Source: Piscinibacter sp. XHJ-5 (lineage in GTDB: Bacteria > Pseudomonadota > Gammaproteobacteria > Burkholderiales > Burkholderiaceae_C). Taken from it: 64,000 nt of DNA. This document shows, piece by piece, positions 50,851 to 61,444 of the stretch. A program made the position numbers and the translations under genes. The stretch covers positions 4,526,001 through 4,590,000 of the forward strand of contig NZ_CP123228.1 of NCBI RefSeq assembly GCF_029855045.1, given 5' to 3'. The notes beneath the pieces were generated by a model, which searched no databases, had not been told where the DNA came from, and saw nothing but the letters and a program-made list of their open reading frames with translations. The stretch's first letter is position 1, and each line of letters opens with the position of its first letter.

Positions 50851-50906
50851 CGTTACGTCGGTAATACGTTGCCGGCCCCTGCCCGCGCTGCGCGCGTTAC
50901 CGACGC
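50851..50906. promoter_or_regulatory. Candidate regulator-binding motifs upstream of the kinase operon
   Basis: CGTTACGTCGGTAATACG (50851-50868) and GCGCGTTACCGACGC (50892-50906) share a GTTACC/G core. The 12-mer CGCGCGTTACCG occurs again at 54062-54073 before mdtA. They are likely sites for the divergent OmpR-type regulator. No other feature is seen in the 50768-51027 gap. Confidence 0.45.
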
Positions 50907-51027
50907 AACCGCACGCGCCGGCCCGGCAACGCGGCATCAACCAACGCTGCCGAAGCTGGTGCTGCAGGCCGCACAAGGCGATGGCCGCCACGCGCCGAGC
51001 CTGCGACGATTTCCTCCCGCCCGCACC

Positions 51028-51468
51028 ATGAACATGTCCGCGACCCCCGAGCGCACGGCGATCGCCGTCGACATCGACCCGCCGTTCCAGCACGTGCTCG
51101 CCGCGTGGCTGGGGGCGCGCTCGTACCGCGTGAGCTTCCTGCCGATGTCGGCCGCGTTCGACGTCCCCGAGCCGATCGACCTCGTCGTCTGCGAGCTCGC
51201 GGTCCCCAAGCAGGGCGGCGGGCAGGCGCTGCGCCAGCTCGCACGCGCGCACGCGAGCGCGCCGCTGATCGCGATCTCGTCGCGCTTCGTCGCCGACGCG
51301 CGCCGCGATGCGCTCGCGCGGCAGCTGGGCGTCCAGGCGGCCGTGGCCAAGCCGTGCTCGCGCTACGATTTCGACAACGCGCTCGACGCCGCCGTCGCGA
51401 TGCCCTCGAACTCCCGCCATTCCCACGACCACCATCCCGCGCCGCAGCGTCCGCGGCAGGCCCGATGA
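51028..51468 (+). CDS. Receiver-like protein with Asp-to-Glu substitution
   Basis: The 146-residue protein has a receiver-like fold: AIAVDIDPPFQHVLAAWL (acidic pair), DLVVCELAVPKQGGGQALRQL, PLIAISSRF and a conserved Lys108-Pro (AVAKPCS). At the phospho-acceptor position the expected Asp is Glu56, which often mimics the phosphorylated state, so it may be permanently active or unresponsive. It has no output domain; the tail is His/Pro-rich. It overlaps the hybrid kinase start (ATGA), so the two probably work together. Confidence 0.72.
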   Translation: MNMSATPERTAIAVDIDPPFQHVLAAWLGARSYRVSFLPMSAAFDVPEPIDLVVCELAVPKQGGGQALRQLARAHASAPLIAISSRFVADARRDALARQLGVQAAVAKPCSRYDFDNALDAAVAMPSNSRHSHDHHPAPQRPRQAR

Positions 51469-54038
51469 CCGCACACGGTGCCGACAGGCAGGGCGAGGTG
51501 CGCCGCCGCTGGATCATCGGCGCGATGGCGCTGTTCATCACGGCGATGATCGTCAGCGCTGCGCACGACCTGTGGACCTCGCGCCGCGAGGCCGAGCGGC
51601 AGGCCGAACAGGAGATCGTGGTCCTGGCCCGCGTGCTCGCCGAGCAGACGCGCCGCTCGCTGCAGACGGTCGACGTGATGCTGCGCGAGATCGCCGACGC
51701 GCACCGCGCCGATCAGCTGCCCGCGGTCGGCAGCCGGCCGATGGACGACTATCTCGAGGTCCAGCGCAGCCAGGAGCGCGACGTCCTGTCGGTGTTCCTC
51801 GCCGGACCTGACGGCCGTCGGCTGGCGGGCAGCGGCGACGCCGCGGACACGCCGGACAGCCTGGCGCGCTGGCCCGGCTTCGACCGGCTGAAGACCGATG
51901 CGGCGCTGACCACGCTGGTCGAGCCGGTCGCCCGGTCGTCGCCCGAGGGGCGCTGGAGCCTGCCGATGCTGCGGCGGATGGCGGCACGCAACGGGCGCTT
52001 CGACGGCTGCGTCGGTGCAATGCTGGACACGAGCTACTTCGAGCGCTTCTATGCGGAGACGGGCCTCGGCGAAGGCCATGTGCTCGCGCTCGTCGGCGGC
52101 GACGGCAGCCTCGTCGCGCGTCATCCGCGTCGCGACGGCGCGGTCGGGCAGCCGGTCGGCGGGTGGGCGCAGGGGCGGCGCGCGTCGGACTCGATGGCCG
52201 CGCCCCGGCGCTTCTTCAGCCGCCAGGACCGCGTCGAGCGGCTCGGGGTGTCGCAGCCGGTGCCAGGCTACCCGCTGCACGTGCTGGTGGCGCGCGACAC
52301 CGATCTCGTGTTCGCCTCGTGGCGCGAGGCGGCCTGGGGCAGCGTGCTGCGCACCGCGCTGCTGTGCGCGGCGGCGCTGGGACTGCTCGCGGTGGTGCTG
52401 CGCCAGTTGAAGCGGCTGGAGACGGCGCGTGCCTCGCTGACCGAATCGGCTCAGCAGCTGCGGGTCTCGGAGGAGCGCTATGCGCTGGCCGTCGCGGGCG
52501 CGAACGAAGGGCTGTGGGACTGGGACCTCGCGACCGACCGGGTGTTCTTCTCGGCGCGTGCGCAGCAGGCCTGCGGCATCCCGCCCGGCGAATCGATGCG
52601 CGCGCGGCGCGATTGGATCGCCCTGCTGCCCTATCACCCGGACGACCGGCCGCGCGTGCGCGACGCGCTGGTCGCCCACTTGCGGGGCCGCTCGCCCCAC
52701 TACGACGTGGAAATGCGCATCGCGGTCGGCGAAGGAACGCCCGACCCCGACGCGCCGGATCGCTGGAACTGGGTGCGGCAACGCGGCCTGCTGGTGCGCG
52801 ACGAGAGCGGACGGCCGCGCCGCATGGCCGGCTCCATCGAGGACATCACCGGCCGCAAGCGCGCCGAAGTGCAGCAGCAGCAGCTCGAAGTGCGTCTGCG
52901 CACGGCGCAGAAGCTCGAGGCGATGGGCACGCTGGCCGGCGGCATCGCGCATGACTTCAACAACATCCTCGGCGCGATCCTCGGCTATGCGGAGCTGGCC
53001 CATGGCGAGGTCGAGCCGGGCAGCGCGCTGCAGCACCAGCTCGAAGGCGTGATGAACGCCGGGCTGCGCGCGAAGTCGCTGGTGCAGCGCATCCTGGCGT
53101 TCAGCCGCAGCGGCATGGGCGAAAAGCTGCCCGTGCACGTGCAGGCGGTCGTCGAGGAGGCGCTGGACCTGCTGGCAGCCTCGCTGCCGGCCGGCGTCAC
53201 CCTGCAGCGAGACTTGCGTGCGGGCGACGCAGCGCTGGTCGGCGATCCGGCGCAGATCCACCAGGTGGTGATGAACCTCGGCGCCAACGCGCTGCAGGCC
53301 AGCCGCTCGCCCGGGGTGGTGTCGGTGACGCTGGCACCGCTCACGCTCGACGCGCCGCGGCATGCCACCAGCGGCGACCTGCCGGCCGGCGAGTACCTGG
53401 AGCTGGTGGTGTGCGACCAGGGCACCGGCATCGAGGCCTCGCAGATCGAGCGCATCTTCGATCCCTTCTACACCACGAAGGCCGTCGGTGTCGGCACCGG
53501 GCTGGGCCTGTCGCTGGTGCACGGCATCGTCGCCGAGCTGCGGGGGGCGATCGACGTGCGCAGCGAGCCGGGCCGGGGCAGCACCTTCACCGTGCTGCTG
53601 CCGTGGCACGGCGCAGTCACCTCCGATCCGCGGCTCAGCAGCCCGCAAGAGCAGCTGCCCCGCGGCAACGGCGAGCGCGTGCTGCTGGTCGACGATGAAG
53701 CCGCGCTGGTCGCCCTGGGCGAGGAGACGCTGGCCGCGCTCGGCTACGAGCCGGTGGGCTACACCTCCAGCGTCGAGGCGCTGCAGGCCTTCGAGCAGGA
53801 TCCGCTGCACTTCGATGCCGTGCTCAGCGACGAGACCATGCCTCAGCTCACCGGCTCGCAGCTCGCGGCCGCGGTGCGCCGCGCCCGGCCCGACCTGCCG
53901 GTGCTGCTGATGACCGGCTATGTCAGCCCCGCGCTCGCCGCACGCGCGCGCGAGCTCGGGGTGCGGGAGGTGCTCGCCAAGCCGCTCGTCGCGCGCGACA
54001 TCGCACGGGCGCTGGCGGGGGTGTTGCAGGCGGGGTGA
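51465..54038 (+). CDS. Hybrid sensor histidine kinase (PDC, PAS, HisKA, HATPase, receiver)
   Basis: The 857-residue membrane kinase has transmembrane helices near residues 17-33 and 293-312 flanking a PDC/Cache-like periplasmic sensor. A PAS domain follows (about 340-465, ending GSIEDITGRKRAE). HisKA carries His496 (GGIAHDFNNILGAILGYAEL), and the HATPase has GTGIEASQIERIFDPFYTTKAVG. The C-terminal receiver has its acceptor at Asp789 (LSDETMP). It is divergent from the OmpR-type regulator and upstream of an RND efflux operon, so it may sense an efflux substrate. Confidence 0.9.
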   Translation: MTAHGADRQGEVRRRWIIGAMALFITAMIVSAAHDLWTSRREAERQAEQEIVVLARVLAEQTRRSLQTVDVMLREIADAHRADQLPAVGSRPMDDYLEVQRSQERDVLSVFLAGPDGRRLAGSGDAADTPDSLARWPGFDRLKTDAALTTLVEPVARSSPEGRWSLPMLRRMAARNGRFDGCVGAMLDTSYFERFYAETGLGEGHVLALVGGDGSLVARHPRRDGAVGQPVGGWAQGRRASDSMAAPRRFFSRQDRVERLGVSQPVPGYPLHVLVARDTDLVFASWREAAWGSVLRTALLCAAALGLLAVVLRQLKRLETARASLTESAQQLRVSEERYALAVAGANEGLWDWDLATDRVFFSARAQQACGIPPGESMRARRDWIALLPYHPDDRPRVRDALVAHLRGRSPHYDVEMRIAVGEGTPDPDAPDRWNWVRQRGLLVRDESGRPRRMAGSIEDITGRKRAEVQQQQLEVRLRTAQKLEAMGTLAGGIAHDFNNILGAILGYAELAHGEVEPGSALQHQLEGVMNAGLRAKSLVQRILAFSRSGMGEKLPVHVQAVVEEALDLLAASLPAGVTLQRDLRAGDAALVGDPAQIHQVVMNLGANALQASRSPGVVSVTLAPLTLDAPRHATSGDLPAGEYLELVVCDQGTGIEASQIERIFDPFYTTKAVGVGTGLGLSLVHGIVAELRGAIDVRSEPGRGSTFTVLLPWHGAVTSDPRLSSPQEQLPRGNGERVLLVDDEAALVALGEETLAALGYEPVGYTSSVEALQAFEQDPLHFDAVLSDETMPQLTGSQLAAAVRRARPDLPVLLMTGYVSPALAARARELGVREVLAKPLVARDIARALAGVLQAG

Positions 54039-54062
54039 GGGGCCGCCAATCGCGGCGGCCGC

Positions 54063-54115
54063 GCGCGTTACCGCAGAAACCTTCTCGCGCCGCGCCGCGA
54101 ACCGATCGGTAACGC
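54063..54115. promoter_or_regulatory. Candidate regulator-binding motifs upstream of mdtABC
   Basis: GCGTTACCG (54065-54073) and its inverse CGGTAACGC (54107-54115) flank a 33-bp spacer, 56 bp before mdtA. They match motifs upstream of the kinase operon, which suggests a shared regulon. Confidence 0.45.
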
Positions 54116-54170
54116 ACCCCACCCACAGTGCCTTTCGTCCGGGCCGTCCCGTGGCCGGGAGGAGGAGCTG

Positions 54171-55343
54171 ATGAAGCACGCCGTCAAGCTGGTGAGCGCC
54201 GCCGTCGCGCTGACCCTGTGCGCTGTCGGCGGCTGGCTGCACGATCGCGCCGCCGCCGCCACCGCGACCACCGCCGCCGCGAGCAGCCCGAAGGCGCGCC
54301 GCGACGCCGGTGCATCCACGCGCGGGCCGCGCGCGCAGCCGGTGTCCGTCGGCGTGGTGCAGCAGCGGGACATGCCAGTCACGCTCGACGCCGTCGGCAC
54401 CATCACCGCCTCCAACACGGCCGTCGTGCATGCCAAGGTGAGCGGCGAGCTCAAGGCCCTCTACTTCGCCGAGGGCCGTCCCGTGCGGGCGGGCCAGGTG
54501 CTGGCGCTGATCGACCCCCAGCCCTTCGCCATCGCGCTGGAGCAGGCGCAGGGCCAGCTCTCGCGTGACCAGGCGCAGCTGCGCAATGCCCAGCTGGACC
54601 TGGAGCGCTACCGCGCCCTGATCGACAAGGACGCCGCGCCCAAGCAGCAGCTCGACACGCAGCAGGCGCTGGTCCAGCAGCTTCAGGGCACCCTGCTGGC
54701 GGACCAGGCGGCCGTGGACAACGCCCGGCTGCAACTGTCGTATACGCGCGTGCTGGCGCCGATCTCCGGGCTCGCCGGCCTGAAGCAGGCCGACCTGGGC
54801 AACGTGGTCAACCCGGCCGACGCGAACGGGCTTCTGAGCATTGCGCAGACGCAGCCGGCGGCCGTGGTGTTCGCCGTGCCCGATGCGGTGCTGCCGCGCA
54901 TCCGCGAACGGCTGCGCGCGGGCGCGCCGTTGCCCGTCGAGGCGCGTGACCGCGACGGCAAGACGGTGCTTGCGCAAGGCCGCGTGGCGAGCAACGACAA
55001 CGCCATCGACACCGCCACCGGAACGCTCAAGCTCAAGGCCCTGTTCGCCAACGCCGACAACCAGCTGTTCGCCAACCAGTCGGTTCATGTGCGGCTGCAG
55101 CTCGACAGCCTGCCCGCGGCGCTGACCGTGCCCGCTGCGGCGGTGCAGCGCGGTGCGCCCGGCACCTACGTGTATGCGCTGAACGGAGACGGCACCGCCC
55201 GGCTCGAGCGCATCACCGTGAGCGCCACCGACGGCGAGACCACCGCGGTGCAGGGCAGCCTGCACGCGGGCGACAAGGTGGTCATCGACGGGGCAGACCG
55301 CCTGCGCGACGGCGCCCGGGTCGACGTCGCCCCCACGCGATGA
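54171..55343 (+). CDS. mdtA: RND efflux periplasmic adaptor (MdtA family)
   Basis: The 390-residue membrane-fusion protein has an N-terminal hydrophobic anchor. It then shows [47 protein letters not shown] (lipoyl half), a helical hairpin ([19 protein letters not shown]), [23 protein letters not shown] (second lipoyl half) and a beta-barrel. It links the inner-membrane RND pump to the outer-membrane channel. mdtB overlaps its stop (ATGA). GGAGGAGG precedes the start. Confidence 0.93.
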   Translation: MKHAVKLVSAAVALTLCAVGGWLHDRAAAATATTAAASSPKARRDAGASTRGPRAQPVSVGVVQQRDMPVTLDAVGTITASNTAVVHAKVSGELKALYFAEGRPVRAGQVLALIDPQPFAIALEQAQGQLSRDQAQLRNAQLDLERYRALIDKDAAPKQQLDTQQALVQQLQGTLLADQAAVDNARLQLSYTRVLAPISGLAGLKQADLGNVVNPADANGLLSIAQTQPAAVVFAVPDAVLPRIRERLRAGAPLPVEARDRDGKTVLAQGRVASNDNAIDTATGTLKLKALFANADNQLFANQSVHVRLQLDSLPAALTVPAAAVQRGAPGTYVYALNGDGTARLERITVSATDGETTAVQGSLHAGDKVVIDGADRLRDGARVDVAPTR

Positions 55344-58300
55344 ATCCGTCGCGGCTGTTCATCGAACGTCCGGTGGCGACATCGCTGCTGATGCTGGCCA
55401 TCCTGCTCGCGGGCGCGCTGGCCTGGCGCCTGCTCCCGGTCGCCGCGCTGCCCGAGGTCGACTACCCCACCATCGAAGTCACCACGCTGTATCCCGGCGC
55501 CAGCCCGGACGTGATGACCTCGTCGGTGACCGCGCCGCTGGAGCGCCAGTTCGGTCAGATGCCGGGCCTGGCGCAGATGTCCTCGAGCAGCTCGGGCGGT
55601 GCGTCGGTGATCACGCTGCGCTTCGACCTCAACCTGTCGCTGGACATCGCCGAGCAGGAGGTGCAGGCCGCCATCAACGCCGGCGCGAACCTGCTGCCCA
55701 CCGACCTGCCGATGCCGCCGGTGTACAGCAAGGTCAATCCGGCGGATGCGCCCATCATGACCATCGCCGTGACCTCGCCGGCGCTGCCGGTGGTCCGCGT
55801 GCACGACCTGGTGGAGAGCCGCCTGGCGCAGAAGCTTTCCGAGCTGCCGGGCGTGGGCCTGGTCAGCATCGCCGGCGGCCGCCGGCCCGCCGTGCGCATC
55901 CAGGCCAATCCCGAGGCGCTGGCCGCGCTCGGGCTGTCGCTCGAGGACCTGCGCAACACGGTGGGAACGGCCAACGTCAGCCAGGCCAAGGGCAGCTTCG
56001 ACGGGCCGCTGCGCGCCTCGACGATAGACGCCAACGACCAGATGAAGAGTGCGGCCGAGTACGCCGACATGGTGCTCGCGTACAAGAACGGCAGCCCGGT
56101 GCGGCTGCGCGACGTGGCGACGCTGGTGGACGACGCGGAGAACCTGCGCCTGGCCGCATGGGCCGACGACACGCCGGCGGTCATCCTCAACGTGCAGCGC
56201 CAGCCCGGGGCCAACGTGATCGAGACGGTGGACCGCGTGAAGGCGGTGCTGCCGCGGCTGCAGGCCGCGCTCCCGGGCTCGGTGGACGTGCGCGTGCTCG
56301 GCGACCGCACGACCACCATCCGCGCCTCGGTGCGCGACGTGCAGATCGAGCTGGCGTTCGCGATCGCGCTGGTGGTGGCCGTCATCTTCGTCTTCCTGCG
56401 CAGCGTGCCGGCGACCGTCATCCCCGCGGTGGCCGTGCCGCTGTCGCTCGTCGGCACCTTCGGCGTCATGTATCTCGCCGGCTTCTCGATCAACAACCTC
56501 ACGCTGATGGCGCTGGTGATCTCCACCGGCTTCGTCGTCGACGACGCCATCGTCATGATCGAGAACATTGCGCGCCACCTCGAAGAGGGCGCGAGCAATG
56601 TCTTCGCCGCCGCCGTCGAAGGCGCGCGCCAGATCGGCTTCACGATCATCTCGCTCACCGTGTCGCTGATCGCGGTGCTGATCCCGCTGCTGTTCATGGG
56701 CGACGTGGTGGGGCGGCTTTTCCATGAATTCGCGATCACGCTGGCGGCCTCCATCCTGATCTCCGCGTTCGTGTCGCTGACGCTCACCCCGATGATGTGC
56801 GCGCGACTGCTGCACCCGGTGCGCGAGCAGCGCCACAGCCGCCTGGGGCACGCCGCGGACCGTGCCTTCGAGCGGATCGTCGGCGGCTACAGCCGCCTGC
56901 TGAACCGCGTGCTCGACCACCGCGCGGCGACCCTCGCGGTGTTCGTGCTGACCGCCGCGCTCACCGCCGCGCTCTACGTCGTCGTACCCAAGGGCTTCTT
57001 CCCGGTGCAGGACACCGGTCAGATCCAGGGCATCACCGAAGCGGCGCAGTCCACGTCGTTCGCGGCGATGGCCGAGCACCAGCGCACGCTCGCCGCCCGC
57101 CTCCTCAAAGATCCCGCGGTGCAGAGCGTGGCCTCCTTCATCGGCGTGGACGGTGCGAACACCACGCTCAACGCGGGCCGGCTGCAGATCACGCTGCGGC
57201 CGCGAGAGGATCGCCTCGGCAGCGCCGCCGACATCGCGCAGCGGCTGACCGACGCCGCGCGCGACGTGCCCGGCATCGCGCTGTTCCTGCAGCCGGTGCA
57301 GGACCTCACGCTGGAGGACCGCGCCGCGAAGACGCAGTACCAGTTCACCTTGAGCTCGCCCGACAGCGCGCAGCTGTCGCGCTGGACGGCCACGCTGCTC
57401 GACAGCCTGCGCCACCTGCCGCAGCTCACCGGCGTGGCCAGCGACCAGCAGGAGCAGGGCCTGCAGGCGTGGATCGACATCGACCGTGAGGCCGCCGGAC
57501 GCCTGGGCGTCAGCGTCGCCGCCATCGACAGCGCGCTGTACGACGCCTTCGGCCAGCGCCTCGTGTCGACCATCTTCACGCAGAGCAACCAGTACCGCGT
57601 GGTGCTGGAGGTGGCGCCGCAGTACCGTCTCGGACCGGACTCGCTCGCGGCCCTGCACGTGCCGGGCACGAACAACGTGCAGGTGCCGCTTTCGTCGGTG
57701 GCGCGCGTGGTCGAGCGCACGGCGCCGCTCGCCGTCAACCACGTGGCGCAGTTCCCGTCGGTGACGATCTCGTTCAATCCTGCGCCGGGTGTGGCCCTGG
57801 GCGACGCCGTCAAGGCCATCCGGGCCGAGGAGGCGCGGCTGCAGATGCCGGCCAGCATCGAGACCGGCTTCCAGGGCGCGGCGCTGGCCTTCCAGGCCTC
57901 GCTCGGAAGCACGCTGCTGCTCATCCTGGCGGCGGTGGTGACGATGTACATCGTGCTGGGCGTGCTCTACGAGAGCACCATCCACCCGCTGACCATCCTG
58001 TCAACGCTGCCGTCGGCCGGCCTCGGCGCGCTGCTGGCGCTGCTCGCCTTCCGCCTGGACCTGGGAATCATCGCCGTCATCGGCATCGTGCTGCTGATCG
58101 GCATCGTGAAGAAGAACGCCATCATGATGGTCGACTTCGCGCTGGCGGCCCAACGAGCGGACGGCCTGTCGCCGCGCGACGCCATCCACCGGGCCTGCCT
58201 GCTGCGCCTGCGTCCCATCCTGATGACCACGATGGCGGCATTGCTCGGTGCACTGCCGCTGATGCTGGGCACCGGCGTCGGCAGCGAGCTGCGCCACCCG

Positions 58301-58405
58301 CTCGGCGTGGTGATGGTCGGCGGCCTCATCGTGAGCCAGCTGCTCACGCTGTTCACGACCCCCGTGATCTACCTCGGCTTCGCGGGGCTGGCGAGAAGCC
58401 GATGA
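55340..58405 (+). CDS. mdtB: RND efflux pump subunit (MdtB type)
   Basis: The 1021-residue inner-membrane RND transporter starts [39 protein letters not shown], showing only the family start pattern. TM4 carries the proton-relay aspartates ([23 protein letters not shown]), and a late [15 protein letters not shown] is present. Two paralogous pump genes in tandem (MdtB, MdtC) form a heteromultimeric pump in the known system. It overlaps both neighbours by four bases. Confidence 0.94.
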   Translation: MNPSRLFIERPVATSLLMLAILLAGALAWRLLPVAALPEVDYPTIEVTTLYPGASPDVMTSSVTAPLERQFGQMPGLAQMSSSSSGGASVITLRFDLNLSLDIAEQEVQAAINAGANLLPTDLPMPPVYSKVNPADAPIMTIAVTSPALPVVRVHDLVESRLAQKLSELPGVGLVSIAGGRRPAVRIQANPEALAALGLSLEDLRNTVGTANVSQAKGSFDGPLRASTIDANDQMKSAAEYADMVLAYKNGSPVRLRDVATLVDDAENLRLAAWADDTPAVILNVQRQPGANVIETVDRVKAVLPRLQAALPGSVDVRVLGDRTTTIRASVRDVQIELAFAIALVVAVIFVFLRSVPATVIPAVAVPLSLVGTFGVMYLAGFSINNLTLMALVISTGFVVDDAIVMIENIARHLEEGASNVFAAAVEGARQIGFTIISLTVSLIAVLIPLLFMGDVVGRLFHEFAITLAASILISAFVSLTLTPMMCARLLHPVREQRHSRLGHAADRAFERIVGGYSRLLNRVLDHRAATLAVFVLTAALTAALYVVVPKGFFPVQDTGQIQGITEAAQSTSFAAMAEHQRTLAARLLKDPAVQSVASFIGVDGANTTLNAGRLQITLRPREDRLGSAADIAQRLTDAARDVPGIALFLQPVQDLTLEDRAAKTQYQFTLSSPDSAQLSRWTATLLDSLRHLPQLTGVASDQQEQGLQAWIDIDREAAGRLGVSVAAIDSALYDAFGQRLVSTIFTQSNQYRVVLEVAPQYRLGPDSLAALHVPGTNNVQVPLSSVARVVERTAPLAVNHVAQFPSVTISFNPAPGVALGDAVKAIRAEEARLQMPASIETGFQGAALAFQASLGSTLLLILAAVVTMYIVLGVLYESTIHPLTILSTLPSAGLGALLALLAFRLDLGIIAVIGIVLLIGIVKKNAIMMVDFALAAQRADGLSPRDAIHRACLLRLRPILMTTMAALLGALPLMLGTGVGSELRHPLGVVMVGGLIVSQLLTLFTTPVIYLGFAGLARSR

Positions 58406-61400
58406 ACCTCTCGCGCGTCTTCGTCGACCGCCCGGTGGGCACCGCGCTGGTGACCCTCGGCGTGGCGCTGGCGGGGCTCATCGCCGGCTCGCTGCTGCCG
58501 GTGGCGGCGCTGCCGCAGGTGGAGTTCCCGACCCTCTCGGTCACCGCCTCGCTGCCCGGGGCCAGCCCCGACACGATGGCCGCCACCGTGGCGACGCCGC
58601 TGGAGCGCACGCTGGGCACCATCGCCGGCGTCAGCGAGATGACCTCGACCTCGTCGCTGGGCAGCACGCGCATCACGCTGCAGTTCGACCTCGACCGCGA
58701 CATCGACGGCGCCGCGCGCGACGTGCAGGCGGGCATCAACGCCGCGCGCTCGCTGCTGCCGAGCGGGCTGCCGAGCAATCCCACGTACCGCAAGGTGAAT
58801 CCAGCCGATGCGCCGATCATGGTCATCGCGCTCACCTCCGATACGTTGACGCGCGGCCAGATGTACGACGCGGCCTCCACCGTGCTGGCACAGCGGCTGG
58901 CGCAGGTCGACGGCGTGGGCCAGGTGACGATAGGCGGAGGCGCGCTGCCCGCGGTGCGCATCGAGCTCGACCCGGTGGCGCTGGCCGCCAAGGGCATCGC
59001 GCTGGAGAACGTGCGGGCGACGGTGGTCGCCAGCAACGCCAATCGGCCGAAGGGGGTGCTGGAGGACGCGGTGCGCGGCTGGCAGATCGGCGCCAACGAC
59101 CAGGCGCGCAGCGCGGCCGACTATGCACCGCTGGTGATCAGCTACCGCAACGGCGCGGCGCTGCGGCTGCGCGACGTGGCCGACGTGGTCGACTCGGTGC
59201 AGGACGTGCGCAACGACGGCATCGCCAACGGCAAGTCCGCCGTCCTGCTGATCCTGAACAAGGCCCCCGGCGCCAACATCATCAAGACCGTCGACGCGAT
59301 TCGCGGCCTGCTGCCGCAGCTTCGCTCGGCGATCCCCGCGGCCATCGCCGTCAACGTGGTGCAGGACCGCACGCCGACGATCCGCGCGTCGGTGCACGAG
59401 GTGCAGCGCACGCTGGCCATCGCCTTCGGCCTGGTGATCGTCGTCGTGTATGCCTTCCTGCGCAGCGCGCGGGCCGCACTGCTGCCGGCGGTCGCGGTGC
59501 CGGTGTCGCTGGCGGGCACCTGCGGCGCGATGTTCCTGCTCGGCTACAGCGTGGACAACCTGTCGCTGATGGCGATGACGGTGGCCACGGGCTTCGTGGT
59601 GGACGACGCCATCGTGGTGCTGGAGAACATCGCGCGGCATGTCGAGCGCGGCATGCCGCCGCGCGAAGCCGCGCTCAAAGGCGCCCGCGAGATCGGCTTC
59701 ACGGTGGTCAGCATCAGCCTCTCGCTGGTTGCCGTGTTCATCCCGCTGTTGGCGATGGGCGGGATCGTGGGTCGGCTGTTCCGCGAGTTCGCGGTGGTGC
59801 TGTCGGTGTCCATCCTGATCTCGATGGCGGTGTCGCTGAGCACCACGCCGATGATGGCGGCGCAGCTGCTGCGACCGCCCGGCCGCTCGCGTCCACCGCC
59901 GCGGCTGGCGCGCGCGCTGGCGCGCGGGTATCGGCGGTCGTTGCGCTGGACGCTACGCCATCAGCCGCTCGCGCTGGCGGTGCTGGCCGGCGCGATCGCC
60001 CTCAACGTCGCGCTGTGGATCAGCATCCCCAAGGGCTTCTTCCCGCAGCAGGACACCGGGCTGATGGTGGGCAGCGTGCAGGCCGACCAGAGCAGCTCGT
60101 TCCAGGCCATGCAGGCCAAGCTGCGCGCGTTCAGCGACGTCGTGCGGGCGGACCCCGCGGTGGCCACCGCCACCGGGTTCACCGGCGGCGGGCAGCGCAA
60201 CACCGCGAACATGTTCATCACGCTGAAGCCGCGCGGCGAGCGCGACGGCGTCGACGCCGTGATGACGCGGCTTCGCGCGCGGCTGGCGCACCTGGCCGGC
60301 GCCAACCTGTTCCTCGCACCGGTTCAGGACGTGCGCGTCGGAGGGCGCCAGGCCAACGCCTCGTGGCAGTTCACGCTGCAGGCCGACGACCTCGCCGAGC
60401 TGCGCCGCTGGGAGCCGCGCGTGCGCCAGGCATTGGCGCGGCTGCCGCAGATCACCGACGTCAACAGCGACCAGCAGGACCACGGCCTGCAGACGTCGCT
60501 GGTCGTCGACCGCGACGCCGCCGCACGCGTGGGCCTGACGATGAGCGCGATCGACGGCGCACTCGACGACGCCTTCGGCCAGCGCCAGATCGGCGTGATC
60601 TACAACCCGCTCAACCAGTACCGCGTCGTCATGGAGCTGGCGCCGCGCTGGCTGCAGAGCCCGCAGACGCTGCAGCGCTTCGACGTCACGACGCCCGCCG
60701 GCAGCCGCGTGCCGCTGTCGGAAGTGGCGCGGGTGGAGACCACCAGCACGCCGCTGTCGGTGAACCATCAGGGCGGCGCGCCGGCCAGCACCGTCAGCTT
60801 CAACCTGGCGCCGGGGGTGTCGCTGTCGCAGGCGGTGGACGCCGTCGATGCCGCCGTCGCGCAGCTCGGCCTGCCGGTGACGGTGCGCGGCGGCTTCCAG
60901 GGCACGGCGCAGGCCTTCCAGTCGTCGCTGGCGTCGCAGCCCCTGCTGATCGGCGCGGCCATCGTCACGATCTACCTGGTGCTGGGCATGCTGTACGAGA
61001 GCCTGATCCACCCGGTGACCATCCTGTCGACGCTGCCGTCGGCAGGCCTGGGTGCGCTGCTGGCGCTGCGGCTCGCCGGCATCGACTTCAGCGTCATCGC
61101 GCTCATCGGCGTGGTGCTGCTGATCGGCATCGTGAAGAAGAACGCGATCATGATGATCGACTTCGCGCTTTCGGTGCAGCGCGCGGGGACGACGGGCGCC
61201 GGCGCCGCCATCTACCGCGCCGCGTCGCTGCGCCTGCGGCCCATCCTGATGACCACGCTGGCCGCGGTGTTCGGCGCCCTTCCGCTCGCGCTGGGACGCG
61301 GCGACGGCGCGGAGCTGCGCGTGCCGTTGGGCATCGCGATCGTCGGCGGCCTGCTGCTGAGCCAGCTGCTCACGCTCTACACCACGCCGGTGGTGTTCGC

Positions 61401-61434
61401 CTGCATGGACCGCCTGCGCGCGCCGCGCAGCTGA
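58402..61434 (+). CDS. mdtC: RND efflux pump subunit (MdtC type)
   Basis: The 1010-residue RND transporter is paralogous to the gene before it ([61 protein letters not shown]). Both proton-relay aspartates are retained. In the MdtABC model this is the second pump subunit. It ends 10 bp before the outer-membrane factor gene, giving a complete tripartite operon. Confidence 0.94.
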   Translation: MNLSRVFVDRPVGTALVTLGVALAGLIAGSLLPVAALPQVEFPTLSVTASLPGASPDTMAATVATPLERTLGTIAGVSEMTSTSSLGSTRITLQFDLDRDIDGAARDVQAGINAARSLLPSGLPSNPTYRKVNPADAPIMVIALTSDTLTRGQMYDAASTVLAQRLAQVDGVGQVTIGGGALPAVRIELDPVALAAKGIALENVRATVVASNANRPKGVLEDAVRGWQIGANDQARSAADYAPLVISYRNGAALRLRDVADVVDSVQDVRNDGIANGKSAVLLILNKAPGANIIKTVDAIRGLLPQLRSAIPAAIAVNVVQDRTPTIRASVHEVQRTLAIAFGLVIVVVYAFLRSARAALLPAVAVPVSLAGTCGAMFLLGYSVDNLSLMAMTVATGFVVDDAIVVLENIARHVERGMPPREAALKGAREIGFTVVSISLSLVAVFIPLLAMGGIVGRLFREFAVVLSVSILISMAVSLSTTPMMAAQLLRPPGRSRPPPRLARALARGYRRSLRWTLRHQPLALAVLAGAIALNVALWISIPKGFFPQQDTGLMVGSVQADQSSSFQAMQAKLRAFSDVVRADPAVATATGFTGGGQRNTANMFITLKPRGERDGVDAVMTRLRARLAHLAGANLFLAPVQDVRVGGRQANASWQFTLQADDLAELRRWEPRVRQALARLPQITDVNSDQQDHGLQTSLVVDRDAAARVGLTMSAIDGALDDAFGQRQIGVIYNPLNQYRVVMELAPRWLQSPQTLQRFDVTTPAGSRVPLSEVARVETTSTPLSVNHQGGAPASTVSFNLAPGVSLSQAVDAVDAAVAQLGLPVTVRGGFQGTAQAFQSSLASQPLLIGAAIVTIYLVLGMLYESLIHPVTILSTLPSAGLGALLALRLAGIDFSVIALIGVVLLIGIVKKNAIMMIDFALSVQRAGTTGAGAAIYRAASLRLRPILMTTLAAVFGALPLALGRGDGAELRVPLGIAIVGGLLLSQLLTLYTTPVVFACMDRLRAPRS

Positions 61435-61444
61435 AGGATCCCGA

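Noticed and set aside
51363..55265. A 1300-codon antisense open frame
   Set aside because: It lies opposite the hybrid kinase and mdtA, whose domains are clear. Its composition (His/Arg/Ala/Gly) is that of antisense GC-rich sequence without any domain.
55166..57985. A 939-codon antisense open frame over mdtB
   Set aside because: It is antisense to an unambiguous RND pump gene, with low-complexity charged translation and no ribosome site.
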